A stretch of 64,000 bases of DNA from JALYUM01 sp036688685 (GTDB lineage Bacteria; Pseudomonadota; Gammaproteobacteria; Burkholderiales; Burkholderiaceae_D): the NCBI RefSeq assembly GCF_036688685.1, contig NZ_JAQQPS010000027.1, positions 7,263-71,262 of the forward strand, read 5' to 3'. Positions 16,331-25,070 of this stretch are shown in pieces (within the stretch, counting starts at the first letter, position 1; every line of letters begins with the position of its first letter). A program made the translations under genes and the position numbers. Under the pieces are notes generated by a model that ran no database searches, was not told the origin of the DNA, and saw only the letters and a list, made by a program, of their open reading frames with translations.

Positions 16331-16756
16331 TCATGGGAAGTCCAGGCCGCTGCCGTCATTGGCGAGTTGGCCCAGCGCTTCGACGCAGGCGCCCGATCCT
16401 TCTTGCTTTGCACGCACCTGGAAAGCGGCTCTGATATCGAAGCGCATGCCGTCCAGCTGCGCGCGCGACAACGTTGCGTCATCGAGCGCTGGCGTGCTCT
16501 CGGGCGCCTCGATGCGCGCCTCGCACGCGTCATGCGCGAGGCTGGCCTTGGCCGCATTGCGACTGCGCCACCTGGCGATGGCGTCGTTGGCGTCCTGCGT
16601 CAGTTCGGGGAAATGACGGGCACAGGTGTCGACCAGGTCCTGATTGATCGCGTTCGCATCGCATGTGTAAGCGGACGCATAGACCAGCGCATCGGCGGCG
16701 CTGGCGCTGGCCGGTACGAGAAGCAGAGCAGCAAACAGTTTGGCAGTGAGGGGCAT
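16331..16756 (-). CDS. Small exported protein of unknown function
   Basis: The frame gives 141 residues from ATG 16756, chosen because it begins a clear signal peptide (MPLTAKLFAALLLVPASASA, cleavage likely before ADAL). The mature protein has four cysteines, is rich in charged residues, and shows no motif I know; the CDANAINQD...CARHFPELT spacing resembles small periplasmic proteins of Burkholderiales. It lies 32 bases after the fliR stop on the same strand and could be co-transcribed with the flagellar operon, although a flagellar role is not shown. Confidence 0.65.
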   Translation of the reverse strand: MPLTAKLFAALLLVPASASAADALVYASAYTCDANAINQDLVDTCARHFPELTQDANDAIARWRSRNAAKASLAHDACEARIEAPESTPALDDATLSRAQLDGMRFDIRAAFQVRAKQEGSGACVEALGQLANDGSGLDFP

Positions 16757-16788
16757 GCGCAGCCTTCCAAAATAACAGTCGTGGCGGA

Positions 16789-17604
16789 TCATGGTAGCGG
16801 GGCTGCGGTCGGCGGCGTGCGCGCCGCCCCCGCGCGCGGAATCGAGCGGCCCGCTTCGATGCCCTGGTTGAACAGGTTCACGATCGGCGTGCCAAGGTAG
16901 GGCATGATCAGGCTGATCGTCAGGAAGCCGACGCCCAGCGTGATCGGGAAGCCGATCCCGAACAGGTTCAGTTGCGGCGCCGCGCGCGTCAGAATGCCCA
17001 GCGCGACGTTGGTGATCAGCAGCGCCGCGATGATCGGCAGAGAAAGTTGCAAGCCCGCAGAAAAAATCCGCCCGCCCCATTTCACCATTTCCAGCGGCGC
17101 GCCCAGCGACATCGGCGTGGCCGAAATCGGCAAGGTCACGAAGCTTTCTGCCAGCGCCGAGATCAGTACCAGGTGCGCATTCACGGCCAGGAAGGCCATC
17201 GTGGCCACCAGCGCCAGCAGTTGGCCGACGGCGGACGAGCGGCCAGCCGAGTTCGGGTCAAAGAAGGTCGCGAAACCCAGGCCCATCGTCATGCTGGCCA
17301 CCTCCCCGGCGAACTCGATGGCGGCAAACACGATGCGCATGGCAAAGCCCATGGCCACGCCGATCAGCAATTCCTGCACCAGGATCAGCAGGCCGCCGAG
17401 CGACATCGGGTCAATCGCGGGCAGGGCGGGGATGCCGGGGGCCATGATGGTGGCCAGCAGGAGGCCGAGCGCAACCTTGAACGAAATCGGCACGGCGTTG
17501 TTGCCGAACAGCGGGGAGGCCGTGATCAGGCCGAGGATGCGCGTGAGCGGCCACAGCAAGGCGGCCATCCAGGCATTCAGTTCGCCGCTGGTGAGGGTGA
17601 TCAT
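16789..17604 (-). CDS. fliR: Flagellar export apparatus protein FliR
   Basis: This 271-residue, mostly hydrophobic protein has the expected length. Typical FliR segments are the N-terminal LTSGELNAWMAALLWPLTRILGLITASPLF and the MVKWGGRIFSAGLQLSLPIIAALLITNVALGIL region. It is an inner-membrane component of the type III export gate with FliP and FliQ. It is the last flagellar gene of the fliF-R operon and starts 22 bases after fliQ, matching the usual fliOPQR order. Confidence 0.96.
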   Translation of the reverse strand: MITLTSGELNAWMAALLWPLTRILGLITASPLFGNNAVPISFKVALGLLLATIMAPGIPALPAIDPMSLGGLLILVQELLIGVAMGFAMRIVFAAIEFAGEVASMTMGLGFATFFDPNSAGRSSAVGQLLALVATMAFLAVNAHLVLISALAESFVTLPISATPMSLGAPLEMVKWGGRIFSAGLQLSLPIIAALLITNVALGILTRAAPQLNLFGIGFPITLGVGFLTISLIMPYLGTPIVNLFNQGIEAGRSIPRAGAARTPPTAAPLP

Positions 17605-17626
17605 CTAAGGAAAAAACGCCGCGGCA

Positions 17627-17896
17627 TCAGCCGATTATGCCCGGTATGCCATTGAAGACATTGCGCATGTAGTCGAGCATTACCGACAGCATCCACGGAC
17701 CGGCCACGATCAGGGCGACAAAAATGCCAATCAGTTTTGGTATGAACGACAGGGTCGCTTCGTTGATCTGGGTGGCGGCCTGAAAAATGCTGACGATCAG
17801 GCCGATAATCAAGGCCACCAGCAGCATTGGCGCAGCCACCATCAGGGTGACTTCCATGGCTGTGCGGCCCATGGTCATGACGGATTCCGGTGTCAT
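17627..17896 (-). CDS. fliQ: Flagellar export apparatus protein FliQ
   Basis: This 89-residue protein has two hydrophobic helices (TLMVAAPMLLVALIIGLIVS and LIGIFVALIVAGPWMLSVML) joined by a loop with QINEATLSFIPK, the hallmark of FliQ. It forms the export gate core with FliP and FliR in the inner membrane. It lies between fliP (8 bases away) and fliR. Confidence 0.96.
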   Translation of the reverse strand: MTPESVMTMGRTAMEVTLMVAAPMLLVALIIGLIVSIFQAATQINEATLSFIPKLIGIFVALIVAGPWMLSVMLDYMRNVFNGIPGIIG

Positions 17897-17904
17897 TCGC
17901 GCCC

Positions 17905-18657
17905 CTAGTTAAAACTCTGGGACAGCGAACCCAGCAGCAGTTGCCAGCCATCGACCAGCACGAACAGCATCAGTTTAAAAGGCAGCGCGATGGTGGCCGG
18001 CGACATCATCATCATCCCCATTGCCATCAGCACCGACGCCACCACCATGTCGATGATGAGGAAGGGGATGAAAATCGCGAAACCGATCTGGAACGCGGTT
18101 TTCAGTTCACTGGTGACAAACGCCGGAATCAGGATCCGCAGCGGGATGTCGTCCGGGCCTTGCAGCGCGGGCGAACGGGAAATTTTGACGAACAGCGCCA
18201 GGTCCGACTGGCGCGTCTGGCGCGTCATGAATGCTTTCAGCGGCGCGATGCCCTTGTCCATGGCTTCATCCATTTGAATCTTGTTTTCCTGCATGGGCAG
18301 ATAGGCTTCGGTGTAGATCTTGTCGAAGGTCGGGCCCATGACGAACAGCGTCAGGAATAGCGCCAGGCCCACCATCACCTGGTTCGGCGGCGCGGTCTGG
18401 GTGCCGAGCGCCTGGCGCAGCAGGGAGAGCACGATGATGATGCGCGTAAAACTGGTCATCATCAGCAGCGCGGCCGGCAGGAAGGTGAGCGAGGTGAGCA
18501 GCAGCAGCGTCTGCACCGGCAGAGAATAGGCGGTGCCGCCGCCGGCTGCCGGGGCGCTATTGAAGGCGGGAATGCCAGGTGCGGCGGCAGCCAACAAAGG
18601 CAAGGCCAGCATGGCGGCCGCCAGGTAAACACGTTTATTTCGCATTGCGTTTTTCAA
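17905..18657 (-). CDS. fliP: Flagellar export apparatus protein FliP
   Basis: This 250-residue protein has a cleavable-type signal (KRVYLAAAMLALPLLAAAA) and the FliP core: LTFLPAALLMMTSFTRIIIVLSLLRQALGTQ, PPNQVMVGLALFLTLFVM and the C-terminal MGMMMMSPATIALPFKLMLFVLVDGW. It forms the pentameric heart of the export gate. Its start overlaps fliO by 23 bases. An in-frame ATG at 18645 is an alternative start without the first four residues. Confidence 0.96.
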   Translation of the reverse strand: MKNAMRNKRVYLAAAMLALPLLAAAAPGIPAFNSAPAAGGGTAYSLPVQTLLLLTSLTFLPAALLMMTSFTRIIIVLSLLRQALGTQTAPPNQVMVGLALFLTLFVMGPTFDKIYTEAYLPMQENKIQMDEAMDKGIAPLKAFMTRQTRQSDLALFVKISRSPALQGPDDIPLRILIPAFVTSELKTAFQIGFAIFIPFLIIDMVVASVLMAMGMMMMSPATIALPFKLMLFVLVDGWQLLLGSLSQSFN

Positions 18658-19087
18658 TCGTCTGTTTCAGCCAGTCGCCAAAGCTGGTCGCCGGGCTCTG
18701 GTGTTCGGCAAGTGTGGCGTCATCAAGGCCGGCTGGTTGCGCCGGCATCGTCGCCAGCGCATTCACGCGACCGGGCGCAGCGCCGACCACGATCCATTGA
18801 TTGCCCACTTCCACCACCATGATGCGCTCGCGTCCGCCCAGCGACAGCGCGCCGACCAGCTTGATCGGCACCGTGCCCATGTGCGAACGCGGGCCGAAGC
18901 GTTTCATGAACCACGCCAGCACCGCCAGCAAGGCCAGTACGGCGGTCAGCGCGAAGATGGTTTGCAGCAGGCCACCAACGGCAGGGGAGGCGGTGTTGAC
19001 CACCACCGGCTGCACCGGCGCAGCCGATGCCACCGTTGCAAACAACAGCAGCAAAATACCGGACAAGCGCGTCACGCTGCCGGCCAT
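18635..19087 (-). CDS. fliO: Flagellar biosynthesis protein FliO
   Basis: This 150-residue protein has an N-terminal signal-like segment (LSGILLLLFATVASAAP), a second hydrophobic helix (TIFALTAVLALLAVLAWFMKRFG) and a cytoplasmic domain with the FliO pattern (VKLVGALSLGGRERIMVVEVGNQWIVVGA). It helps assemble the FliP ring. Its ATG overlaps the fliN stop by one base and its end overlaps fliP, so translation is coupled. Confidence 0.93.
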   Translation of the reverse strand: MAGSVTRLSGILLLLFATVASAAPVQPVVVNTASPAVGGLLQTIFALTAVLALLAVLAWFMKRFGPRSHMGTVPIKLVGALSLGGRERIMVVEVGNQWIVVGAAPGRVNALATMPAQPAGLDDATLAEHQSPATSFGDWLKQTIEKRNAK

Positions 19088-19503
19088 TACTTGTTCAATT
19101 TCCGGATGCGTTCGGACGGCGTGATGATGTCCGTCAGGCGAATACCGAACTTGTCGTTCACCACCACCACTTCACCCTGGGCGATCAGGCAACCGTTGAC
19201 CAGTACGTCCATCGGCTCGCCGGCCAGTCCGTCAAGCTCCACCACCGAACCCTGGGCCAGTTGCAGCAGGTTCTTGATGGCGATTTTGGTGCGGCCCAGT
19301 TCCACCGTCAGCTGAACCGGAATATCGAGGATGAAGTCGATATCGTTGGGCGTATCGTTGCGCGCACCCTTGGTCGAAAAATCCTTGAACACGGCGGCGC
19401 TGGCGGTCTGGGCGGCGAGGGCGTCGGCTTCGGCCTTGGCCTGCTCGGCAATGGCCGCGCCCCAGTCGTCGTCCATGCTCTGGTCATCCTGGTTATCGGA
19501 CAT
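19087..19503 (-). CDS. fliN: Flagellar motor switch protein FliN
   Basis: This 138-residue protein has a variable acidic/alanine-rich N-terminus and a C-terminal SpoA domain (DFILDIPVQLTVELGRTKIAIKNLLQLAQGSVVELDGLAGEPMDVLVNG, closing with KFGIRLTDIITPSERIRKL). It forms the C-ring with FliM and FliG and also docks FliH during export. It sits between fliM and fliO. Confidence 0.97.
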   Translation of the reverse strand: MSDNQDDQSMDDDWGAAIAEQAKAEADALAAQTASAAVFKDFSTKGARNDTPNDIDFILDIPVQLTVELGRTKIAIKNLLQLAQGSVVELDGLAGEPMDVLVNGCLIAQGEVVVVNDKFGIRLTDIITPSERIRKLNK

Positions 19504-19549
19504 CTTGCTCTCCTGGTTTACTGCTGTTCGGTACGAGGGTCATGGTCAT

Positions 19550-20530
19550 TTAGTTTTTGGTATCGGAGTTGGCCAGCAGCTTTTCGACCTTCAGCGCGTA
19601 CTGGCCGTTGAGCACGCCGTAAGTGCAATCCATCACGGGCACGCCATCGACCGTCGCCTGGATTACTTCCGGCACGCTGAGTGGAATCACGTCGCCCACT
19701 TTCATGTTCAAAATTTCGTCGAAGGAGGCGCGGCCGGTGCCCAGCACCGCGACCATCTCCACTTCGGCCACCTGGATCTGCTGCGTCATCAGGCGGATCC
19801 AGCGTTTGTCGACTTCCAGCGCTTCGCCCTGCAGGCTCGAGGTCAGGGTATCGCGGATCGGCTCGATCATCGAATACGGCATGCAGAAGTGAATCTGGCC
19901 GGACACGGAACCGAGTTCGATCGTAAACGTCGAGGCCACCACCACCTCGTTCGGGGTGGCGATGTTGGCGAACTGCGTGTTCATCTCGGAGCGGATGTAT
20001 TCGAATTCGACCGGATACACCGGCTCCCACGACTTGGTGTAAGCCTCGAACACGATATCGAGAATGCGCAAAATGATGCGCTGCTCGGTCTGCGTGAAGT
20101 CGCGCCCCTCGACGCGGGTGTGGAAGCGCCCGTCGCCGCCGAACAGGTTATCGACCAGCAGGAACACCAGGCCCGGGTCGAACACCATCAGCGCGGTGCC
20201 GCGCAGCGGCTTCATGTGAATCAGGTTCAGGTTGGTCGGCACCACCAGGTTGCGGATGAATTCGCTGTATTTCGAGACGCGCACCGAGCCCACCGACACC
20301 TCGGCGCTGCGGCGAATAAAATTGAACAGTCCCACCCGCAGGTAGCGTGCGAAGCGCTCGTTGATGATCTCCAGCGTCGGCATACGCCCGCGCACGATCC
20401 GTTCCTGGGTCGCCAGGTTATAGGTGCGGACACCCGAAGACTCTTCCGGCGCGGCCGCGTCGTCCTGGTCGCCGTTGACCCCCTTGAGGAGGGCATCGAC
20501 TTCTTCCTGGGAGAGAAAATTATCGGCCAT
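19550..20530 (-). CDS. fliM: Flagellar motor switch protein FliM
   Basis: This 326-residue protein has the N-terminal CheY-P binding motif (FLSQEEVDALLKGV), the middle domain with a GGxGxxP-like region replaced by FVRDLL-type sequence (LFNFIRRSAEVSVGSV), and a C-terminal SpoA/FliN-like domain (VGDVIPLSVPEVIQATVDGVPVMD). It links phosphorylated CheY to rotation reversal in the C-ring. It follows fliL by 17 bases. Confidence 0.97.
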   Translation of the reverse strand: MADNFLSQEEVDALLKGVNGDQDDAAAPEESSGVRTYNLATQERIVRGRMPTLEIINERFARYLRVGLFNFIRRSAEVSVGSVRVSKYSEFIRNLVVPTNLNLIHMKPLRGTALMVFDPGLVFLLVDNLFGGDGRFHTRVEGRDFTQTEQRIILRILDIVFEAYTKSWEPVYPVEFEYIRSEMNTQFANIATPNEVVVASTFTIELGSVSGQIHFCMPYSMIEPIRDTLTSSLQGEALEVDKRWIRLMTQQIQVAEVEMVAVLGTGRASFDEILNMKVGDVIPLSVPEVIQATVDGVPVMDCTYGVLNGQYALKVEKLLANSDTKN

Positions 20531-20547
20531 GGTTTTTTATTGCGCGC

Positions 20548-21051
20548 TTACTGAATAATGAATGAGGTGAACAATACTTCGGTCACTTCTTGTTCGTCGC
20601 CCTTGTCGACGAACGGCTGCTTGGTCACTTCCACGATTTCCTTGGCCAGCTGCTGCTTGCCTTCGCTGGTGCTGATTTCCGATGCTTTTTTGCTCGACAG
20701 CAGCATCAACACGCGGCTGCGCGCCTTGGCCATGTTCACCTTGAACAATTCAGCCTGCTCGGCGCCGGCAACCTGCAAGGTCATCTCCACTTGCAGGTAT
20801 TGGCCGGACTCGCCTTCCGGCTGCAAATTGACGGTGAACGACGCCAGTGGCACATATTCCGGCGGTGCCGACTTGGCTGCCTTGGATTTCTTTGGTGCGC
20901 TGGCCGCCGCGTGGTCGTCGCCCTTGCCTTTCAGCATGAACCAGGCACCGCCGCCGCCGGCGGCGGCGAGCACGACAACCGCGATGATGATGATCATCAT
21001 CTTGCTCTTGGCTTTCGGTGGCGCTTCGTCTGTTTTTGGTGCTGCCTTCAT
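20548..21051 (-). CDS. fliL: Flagellar basal body-associated protein FliL
   Basis: This 167-residue protein has a short cytoplasmic basic N-terminus, one transmembrane helix (MMIIIIAVVVLAAAGGGGAWFML) and a periplasmic FliL domain (PEYVPLASFTVNLQPEGESGQYLQVEMTLQV, RSRVLMLLSSKKASEISTSEGKQQLAKEIVE). It supports stator function near the motor. A gap of 95 bases separates it from fliK upstream, the largest between fliJ and fliR. Confidence 0.95.
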   Translation of the reverse strand: MKAAPKTDEAPPKAKSKMMIIIIAVVVLAAAGGGGAWFMLKGKGDDHAAASAPKKSKAAKSAPPEYVPLASFTVNLQPEGESGQYLQVEMTLQVAGAEQAELFKVNMAKARSRVLMLLSSKKASEISTSEGKQQLAKEIVEVTKQPFVDKGDEQEVTEVLFTSFIIQ

Positions 21052-21146
21052 GTGGAATCCGCTTTCTGCTTGCTCTGTGCTGCTAGTTAATTGGTCTCCG
21101 TCATTATGTCACCACCGGGAAAGTGTGACGGACGGATCGTGGTTTT

Positions 21147-22478
21147 TTATGCGAATGTGTCGACTGCGCCATCGGCCCGCACAGCGCCGGTGACGCTGCG
21201 CGGCAGTGGGATCTCGCTCTCGCCGCGGCGCACGCCGTTGCCATTGTCACCATTGCGGTTCTGACGGTTGCCGTTCGAGTCGCTGGTATCGGCCTGGCGC
21301 TGGTCCGGCAGATTGGCGCTGACGCTCGCTTCACCGAGCGTGACGCCGGCCTCGCTCAACATCTCGCGCAGGCGCGGCATGGCGTTTTCCAGCGCTTCCC
21401 GGACTTCCGGCGTGGCCGAACTGAAGGACACGGTGGCCTGGTCGTTGTTCACGTTCAGCACCACTTGCACCGGGCCCAGGTCGGGCGGATTGAGCGTCAG
21501 TGAGGCGGTCTGGTCCTGGCCGCCGACCATCCACACCACTTTCTGGCTTACCTGGCTGTCCCAGGCCGTGGTGCCCAGACGCGCCGGGATGCGGTCGCTG
21601 GCGGGCGTGACGGCGGTTTGCACCATTTCCGCCGACGTCAACTGGGCCTGGAAGGCGCTGCCGGTGAGCGGGGCCGTATCCTTGAGCGTGGCCGTGGTAG
21701 TCGCCTCGCGCAGGGTCGACAGGGCCGTATCGGACTGCGGTGCGGCGCGGGTCCGGGCGGCAGCCAGGTCCGGCGCCGCCTGCGCTTTGGTGGCAGGCTG
21801 GTGCTCGTCCGCAGCCTGTTGCGTGGCGAGCACGGCCGGCTTGGCGGGGGCGCCATCCTTGCCGACATTGGTGCTGTTGCTGAGCGCGGTTTGCAGCGCC
21901 GCCAGCGTTTGCGTGTCGGCAGCCAGGCTGGCGCCGGGCGCGGCGGTGGCTGTCTCGTCGACGCTGATCTTGACGCCAGGCGTCGGCGCGGGAGCGCCGC
22001 CTTGCAGCAGTTTCTGGTAGCTGGCGACCATGGCCAGCATGTCGGCCATCGGCGCGACCGCAGCAGCGCCCTCGGTCGATGCTGTGGCTGTGGCTGCTGA
22101 TGCGGTATCCGGATCGATCGTGAGGTTGGGCAGGCCCGCGTCATCGACGGGCGCGGCGGCCGTCGCTGCGGCGTCTGCCGGGACCGCCTCGGCGACCTCG
22201 GCGTTGTCGACCTTGGCCGGTGCTTGCGCGGCGCGCACCGGGCCGGTGGCAGGCGCCGCCGCCGGTGGCTTGGGTGGCGCTGCGGCCAGCGTCGGTTTGG
22301 CCGGCGCAGTTGCAGTTGCCCGCTTGTCCGCAGCAGCGGCAGCCTGGCGCTGCGCCATCTCGCGATTCAGGCTCTGACTGAAGGCGGCGCCGTCGCCGGA
22401 CGCTTGCGGGCTGGCCTTGGCCGGCGCAGGCGCAACGGCGGTCGGGGAAATCTGGATCGGCAGGGTCTGGTTTTGCAT
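21147..22478 (-). CDS. fliK: Flagellar hook-length control protein FliK
   Basis: This 443-residue protein has a long low-complexity Ala/Pro/Thr-rich N-terminal region, as in all FliK rulers, and a C-terminal Flg_hook domain around residues 320-400 with the conserved LTLNPPDLGPVQVVLNVNNDQATVSF and REALENAMPRLREMLSEAGVTL. It measures hook length and switches export specificity through FlhB. It lies between fliJ and fliL. A second FliK-like gene is at 29381-30586. Confidence 0.93.
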   Translation of the reverse strand: MQNQTLPIQISPTAVAPAPAKASPQASGDGAAFSQSLNREMAQRQAAAAADKRATATAPAKPTLAAAPPKPPAAAPATGPVRAAQAPAKVDNAEVAEAVPADAAATAAAPVDDAGLPNLTIDPDTASAATATASTEGAAAVAPMADMLAMVASYQKLLQGGAPAPTPGVKISVDETATAAPGASLAADTQTLAALQTALSNSTNVGKDGAPAKPAVLATQQAADEHQPATKAQAAPDLAAARTRAAPQSDTALSTLREATTTATLKDTAPLTGSAFQAQLTSAEMVQTAVTPASDRIPARLGTTAWDSQVSQKVVWMVGGQDQTASLTLNPPDLGPVQVVLNVNNDQATVSFSSATPEVREALENAMPRLREMLSEAGVTLGEASVSANLPDQRQADTSDSNGNRQNRNGDNGNGVRRGESEIPLPRSVTGAVRADGAVDTFA

Positions 22479-22488
22479 GGCTTACTCG

Positions 22489-22935
22489 TCAATATCCGTG
22501 TTTGTCATTGGATCGGCGGGCCGCGTGGTCATCCATCATCTTCTGGTCGCGCTTGTTCTCGATTTTGAGGGCCTCCACGGAGGCGCGCTCGGTCAGGGTG
22601 CGGTACGACAGGCGCTTGCGTTCAGCTGCCTGCCAGGCCGTCTTTTCCATCACGCTCTTTTGGTGCGCGTGCTTCGTCACGTCGCGCTGGCCATTCACCG
22701 CCTGGTCCAGCTTGCCCATGAACGCGACAAAGTTGGCATACGCTTGCGGCGTCATGCCGGCTTGCTGCTGCTCGATCAGGCGTTTTGCGTAATCGTCGCG
22801 GTAGCCCAGCAGCATCTGCAGTTTTGCCTCGCAATCCTCCTCCGCCTTCAAGGCCGCGCCGAGCCGCTTGGCAGCGGCATCCGTGGCTTTTTGTGCCAGT
22901 TCGATCAGGGTGGTGAGTGCGGAGAGATTGGCCAT
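22489..22935 (-). CDS. fliJ: Flagellar export chaperone FliJ
   Basis: This 148-residue, highly charged, almost entirely helical protein has a two-stranded coiled-coil pattern (LTTLIELAQKATDAAAKRLGAALKAEEDCEAKLQML and RDVTKHAHQKSVMEKTAWQAAERKR). It couples the FliI ATPase to the export gate. It sits between fliI and fliK with short gaps (34 and 10 bases). Confidence 0.93.
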   Translation of the reverse strand: MANLSALTTLIELAQKATDAAAKRLGAALKAEEDCEAKLQMLLGYRDDYAKRLIEQQQAGMTPQAYANFVAFMGKLDQAVNGQRDVTKHAHQKSVMEKTAWQAAERKRLSYRTLTERASVEALKIENKRDQKMMDDHAARRSNDKHGY

Positions 22936-22969
22936 GTTTCAAAGTATAGCCGTGTGGCAAGGTCGGCGA

Positions 22970-24364
22970 TCAGCCGAACAGAGAGGTCAATTGCCCCAAA
23001 CTCTGGAGCATGTCTTCCTTGTCGCTGATTTCCTGGCACAGGAACTTTTCAATCTGATCATGTTTGGTGATCGCCTGGTCGAGAATCGGGTCGCTGCCGG
23101 CGGCATACGCACCCACGCTGATCAGGTCGCGCGAGCGCTCGAAGCGCGAATACAGTTGTTTCAGTTTGCGCGCCGCGAGCTGGTGGTCGTGCGAGGTGAT
23201 CATGTGCATGGCGCGGCTGATCGATTGCTCGATGTCGATGGCGGGGTAGTGGCCCGCTTCGGCCAGGCGCCGGTTGAGCACGATGTGGCCGTCGAGAATA
23301 CCGCGCGCGGCGTCGGCAATCGGATCCTGCTGGTCGTCGCCTTCTGACAACACGGTGTAGAAAGCCGTGATCGAACCGCCGCCTTCGAGGCCGTTGCCGG
23401 CCCGTTCCACCAGCACCGGCAGCTTGGCGAACACCGAGGGCGGATAGCCTTTGGTGGCCGGCGGCTCACCGATGGCCAGGGCAATTTCACGCTGCGCCAT
23501 GGCGTAGCGCGTCAGCGAATCCATGATCAGCAGGACGCTCTTGCCCTGGTCGCGGAAGTGCTCGGCAATGGCAGTGGCGTAGGCGGCGCCCTGCAAGCGC
23601 AGCAGGGGCGGGCTGTCGGCCGGCGCGGCCACCACGGCTGAGCGCGCGCGGCCGTCGGGACCGAGGATCTGGTCGATGAACTCCTTGACCTCGCGGCCCC
23701 GTTCGCCGATCAGGCCGACCACGATCACGTCGGCCGTGGTGTAGCGCGCAATCATGCCGAGCAACACCGATTTGCCGACGCCGGTGCCTGCGAACAGCCC
23801 CAGGCGCTGGCCCTTGCCAACGGTGAGCATGGCATTAATCGCCCGCACGCCCACGTCGAGGGTGTCGACGATGGGTGCGCGGTCGAGCGGGTTGATCGGG
23901 CGCGCATTGATCGGCGCACTCTCGGTCGTGTTCAGCGGACCCTTGCCGTCGAGCGGCCGGCCGGCGCCGTCGACCACGCGGTTGAGCAGTTGCATGCCGA
24001 CCGGCAGGTGGCGCGCGCGGTCGCTCGGACGGCGGCGCGCGTGCGTGACGCTGCCCGGCGGCGGAATCATCGGTTCGATGGGGAACACGCGCTGGCCCGG
24101 CACCAGGCCTTCGATTTCGCTTTGCGGCATCAGGAACAGGCGCTCGCCGTCGAAACCGACGACCTCCGCTTCCACCCGCGAGCCATTCGGCATCGGCACG
24201 GTGCAGCCGCTGCCGACGGCCAGGCGCAGCCCGACGCACTCCATCACCAGGCCGGCCACGCGCGTGATGCGGCCCGACACGGCCATCGGCTCGACGAATC
24301 CCAGCAGCGCTTCGCAATCTTTCAGATACGCGCGCCAGCGGGTGGTGTGGCGGTCGACCGTCAT
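22970..24364 (-). CDS. fliI: Flagellum-specific ATP synthase FliI
   Basis: This 464-residue protein is an F1-beta-like ATPase. The Walker A motif FAGTGVGKSV is at residues 191-200, the Walker B region is KSVLLIMDSLTRYAMAQREIALAIGEPPATKGYPPSVF, and the C-terminal domain is of the T3SS ATPase type. It energises export of flagellar substrates with FliH and FliJ. It starts 10 bases after fliH. Confidence 0.97.
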   Translation of the reverse strand: MTVDRHTTRWRAYLKDCEALLGFVEPMAVSGRITRVAGLVMECVGLRLAVGSGCTVPMPNGSRVEAEVVGFDGERLFLMPQSEIEGLVPGQRVFPIEPMIPPPGSVTHARRRPSDRARHLPVGMQLLNRVVDGAGRPLDGKGPLNTTESAPINARPINPLDRAPIVDTLDVGVRAINAMLTVGKGQRLGLFAGTGVGKSVLLGMIARYTTADVIVVGLIGERGREVKEFIDQILGPDGRARSAVVAAPADSPPLLRLQGAAYATAIAEHFRDQGKSVLLIMDSLTRYAMAQREIALAIGEPPATKGYPPSVFAKLPVLVERAGNGLEGGGSITAFYTVLSEGDDQQDPIADAARGILDGHIVLNRRLAEAGHYPAIDIEQSISRAMHMITSHDHQLAARKLKQLYSRFERSRDLISVGAYAAGSDPILDQAITKHDQIEKFLCQEISDKEDMLQSLGQLTSLFG

Positions 24365-24374
24365 CGCAGTGCCT

Positions 24375-25070
24375 TCACTTGTCCAGCCAGGCGAGGTCTT
24401 TTGACAGCGCCTGGGTCAGGCGTTCCCAGCGCGCCTCTAGCTGGGCGTCGATCTGGTTGCTGGCGGTATCGACCTTGCAGCCGCCCCGTTCGATGGAGGC
24501 GTCTTCGATGACGCGCCAGCCGCCCTTGTCGATGTCGTCGTTCAGCGCGCCGCGCACCAGGTCCACATCGAGGGGATTGAGCATCAACACGGCCGGTTGC
24601 TGCACGATGGGTAAATAAGCGATGGCGTCGCGCACGATCGGCAGCACCAGTTCGGGTTTCACCGGCAACGCCGCGCGCAGCATGCCGCGCGCCAGTTGCA
24701 GGGCCAGGTCGAGCACGTCATTGGCGATGACTTCGTCGGCGTCCGACAAGGCCTTGGCAAACGTGGTCGAGATGGTGCGCAGGTGCGCCAGTTCTTCGGC
24801 GGCCTCGAGGCGGCCCTTTTCCAGGCCGTCGATATAGCCGGCATTGCTGCCCGCTTCAAAACCCATCTCTTCGCCGTCGGCATGCGCGGCGGCGCGGATG
24901 GCGGCGATTTCTTCTTCGGTCGGCGGAATCAGCTCGGGCGGCAGCGGCAGCGCGTCGGCAGGCGGGGGCGGCGGCGCATTGCGCGCGAGGACGCTGGGCC
25001 GGTTGTCGCCAAACGACGCCATTTCCCAGCGCTGGTAGGCGCTTTGCAGTTCTTTCGGTGTATCAGACAA
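24375..25070 (-). CDS. fliH: Flagellar assembly protein FliH
   Basis: This 231-residue protein has a proline-rich N-terminus (PPPPADALPLPPELIPPTEEE), a central region with GxxxG-type spacing (EMGFEAGSNAGYIDGLEKG) as in FliH, and a C-terminal V-ATPase-E-like domain (GGCKVDTASNQIDAQLEARWERL). It regulates the FliI ATPase and docks it to the C-ring. It overlaps fliG by 8 bases. Confidence 0.94.
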   Translation of the reverse strand: MSDTPKELQSAYQRWEMASFGDNRPSVLARNAPPPPPADALPLPPELIPPTEEEIAAIRAAAHADGEEMGFEAGSNAGYIDGLEKGRLEAAEELAHLRTISTTFAKALSDADEVIANDVLDLALQLARGMLRAALPVKPELVLPIVRDAIAYLPIVQQPAVLMLNPLDVDLVRGALNDDIDKGGWRVIEDASIERGGCKVDTASNQIDAQLEARWERLTQALSKDLAWLDK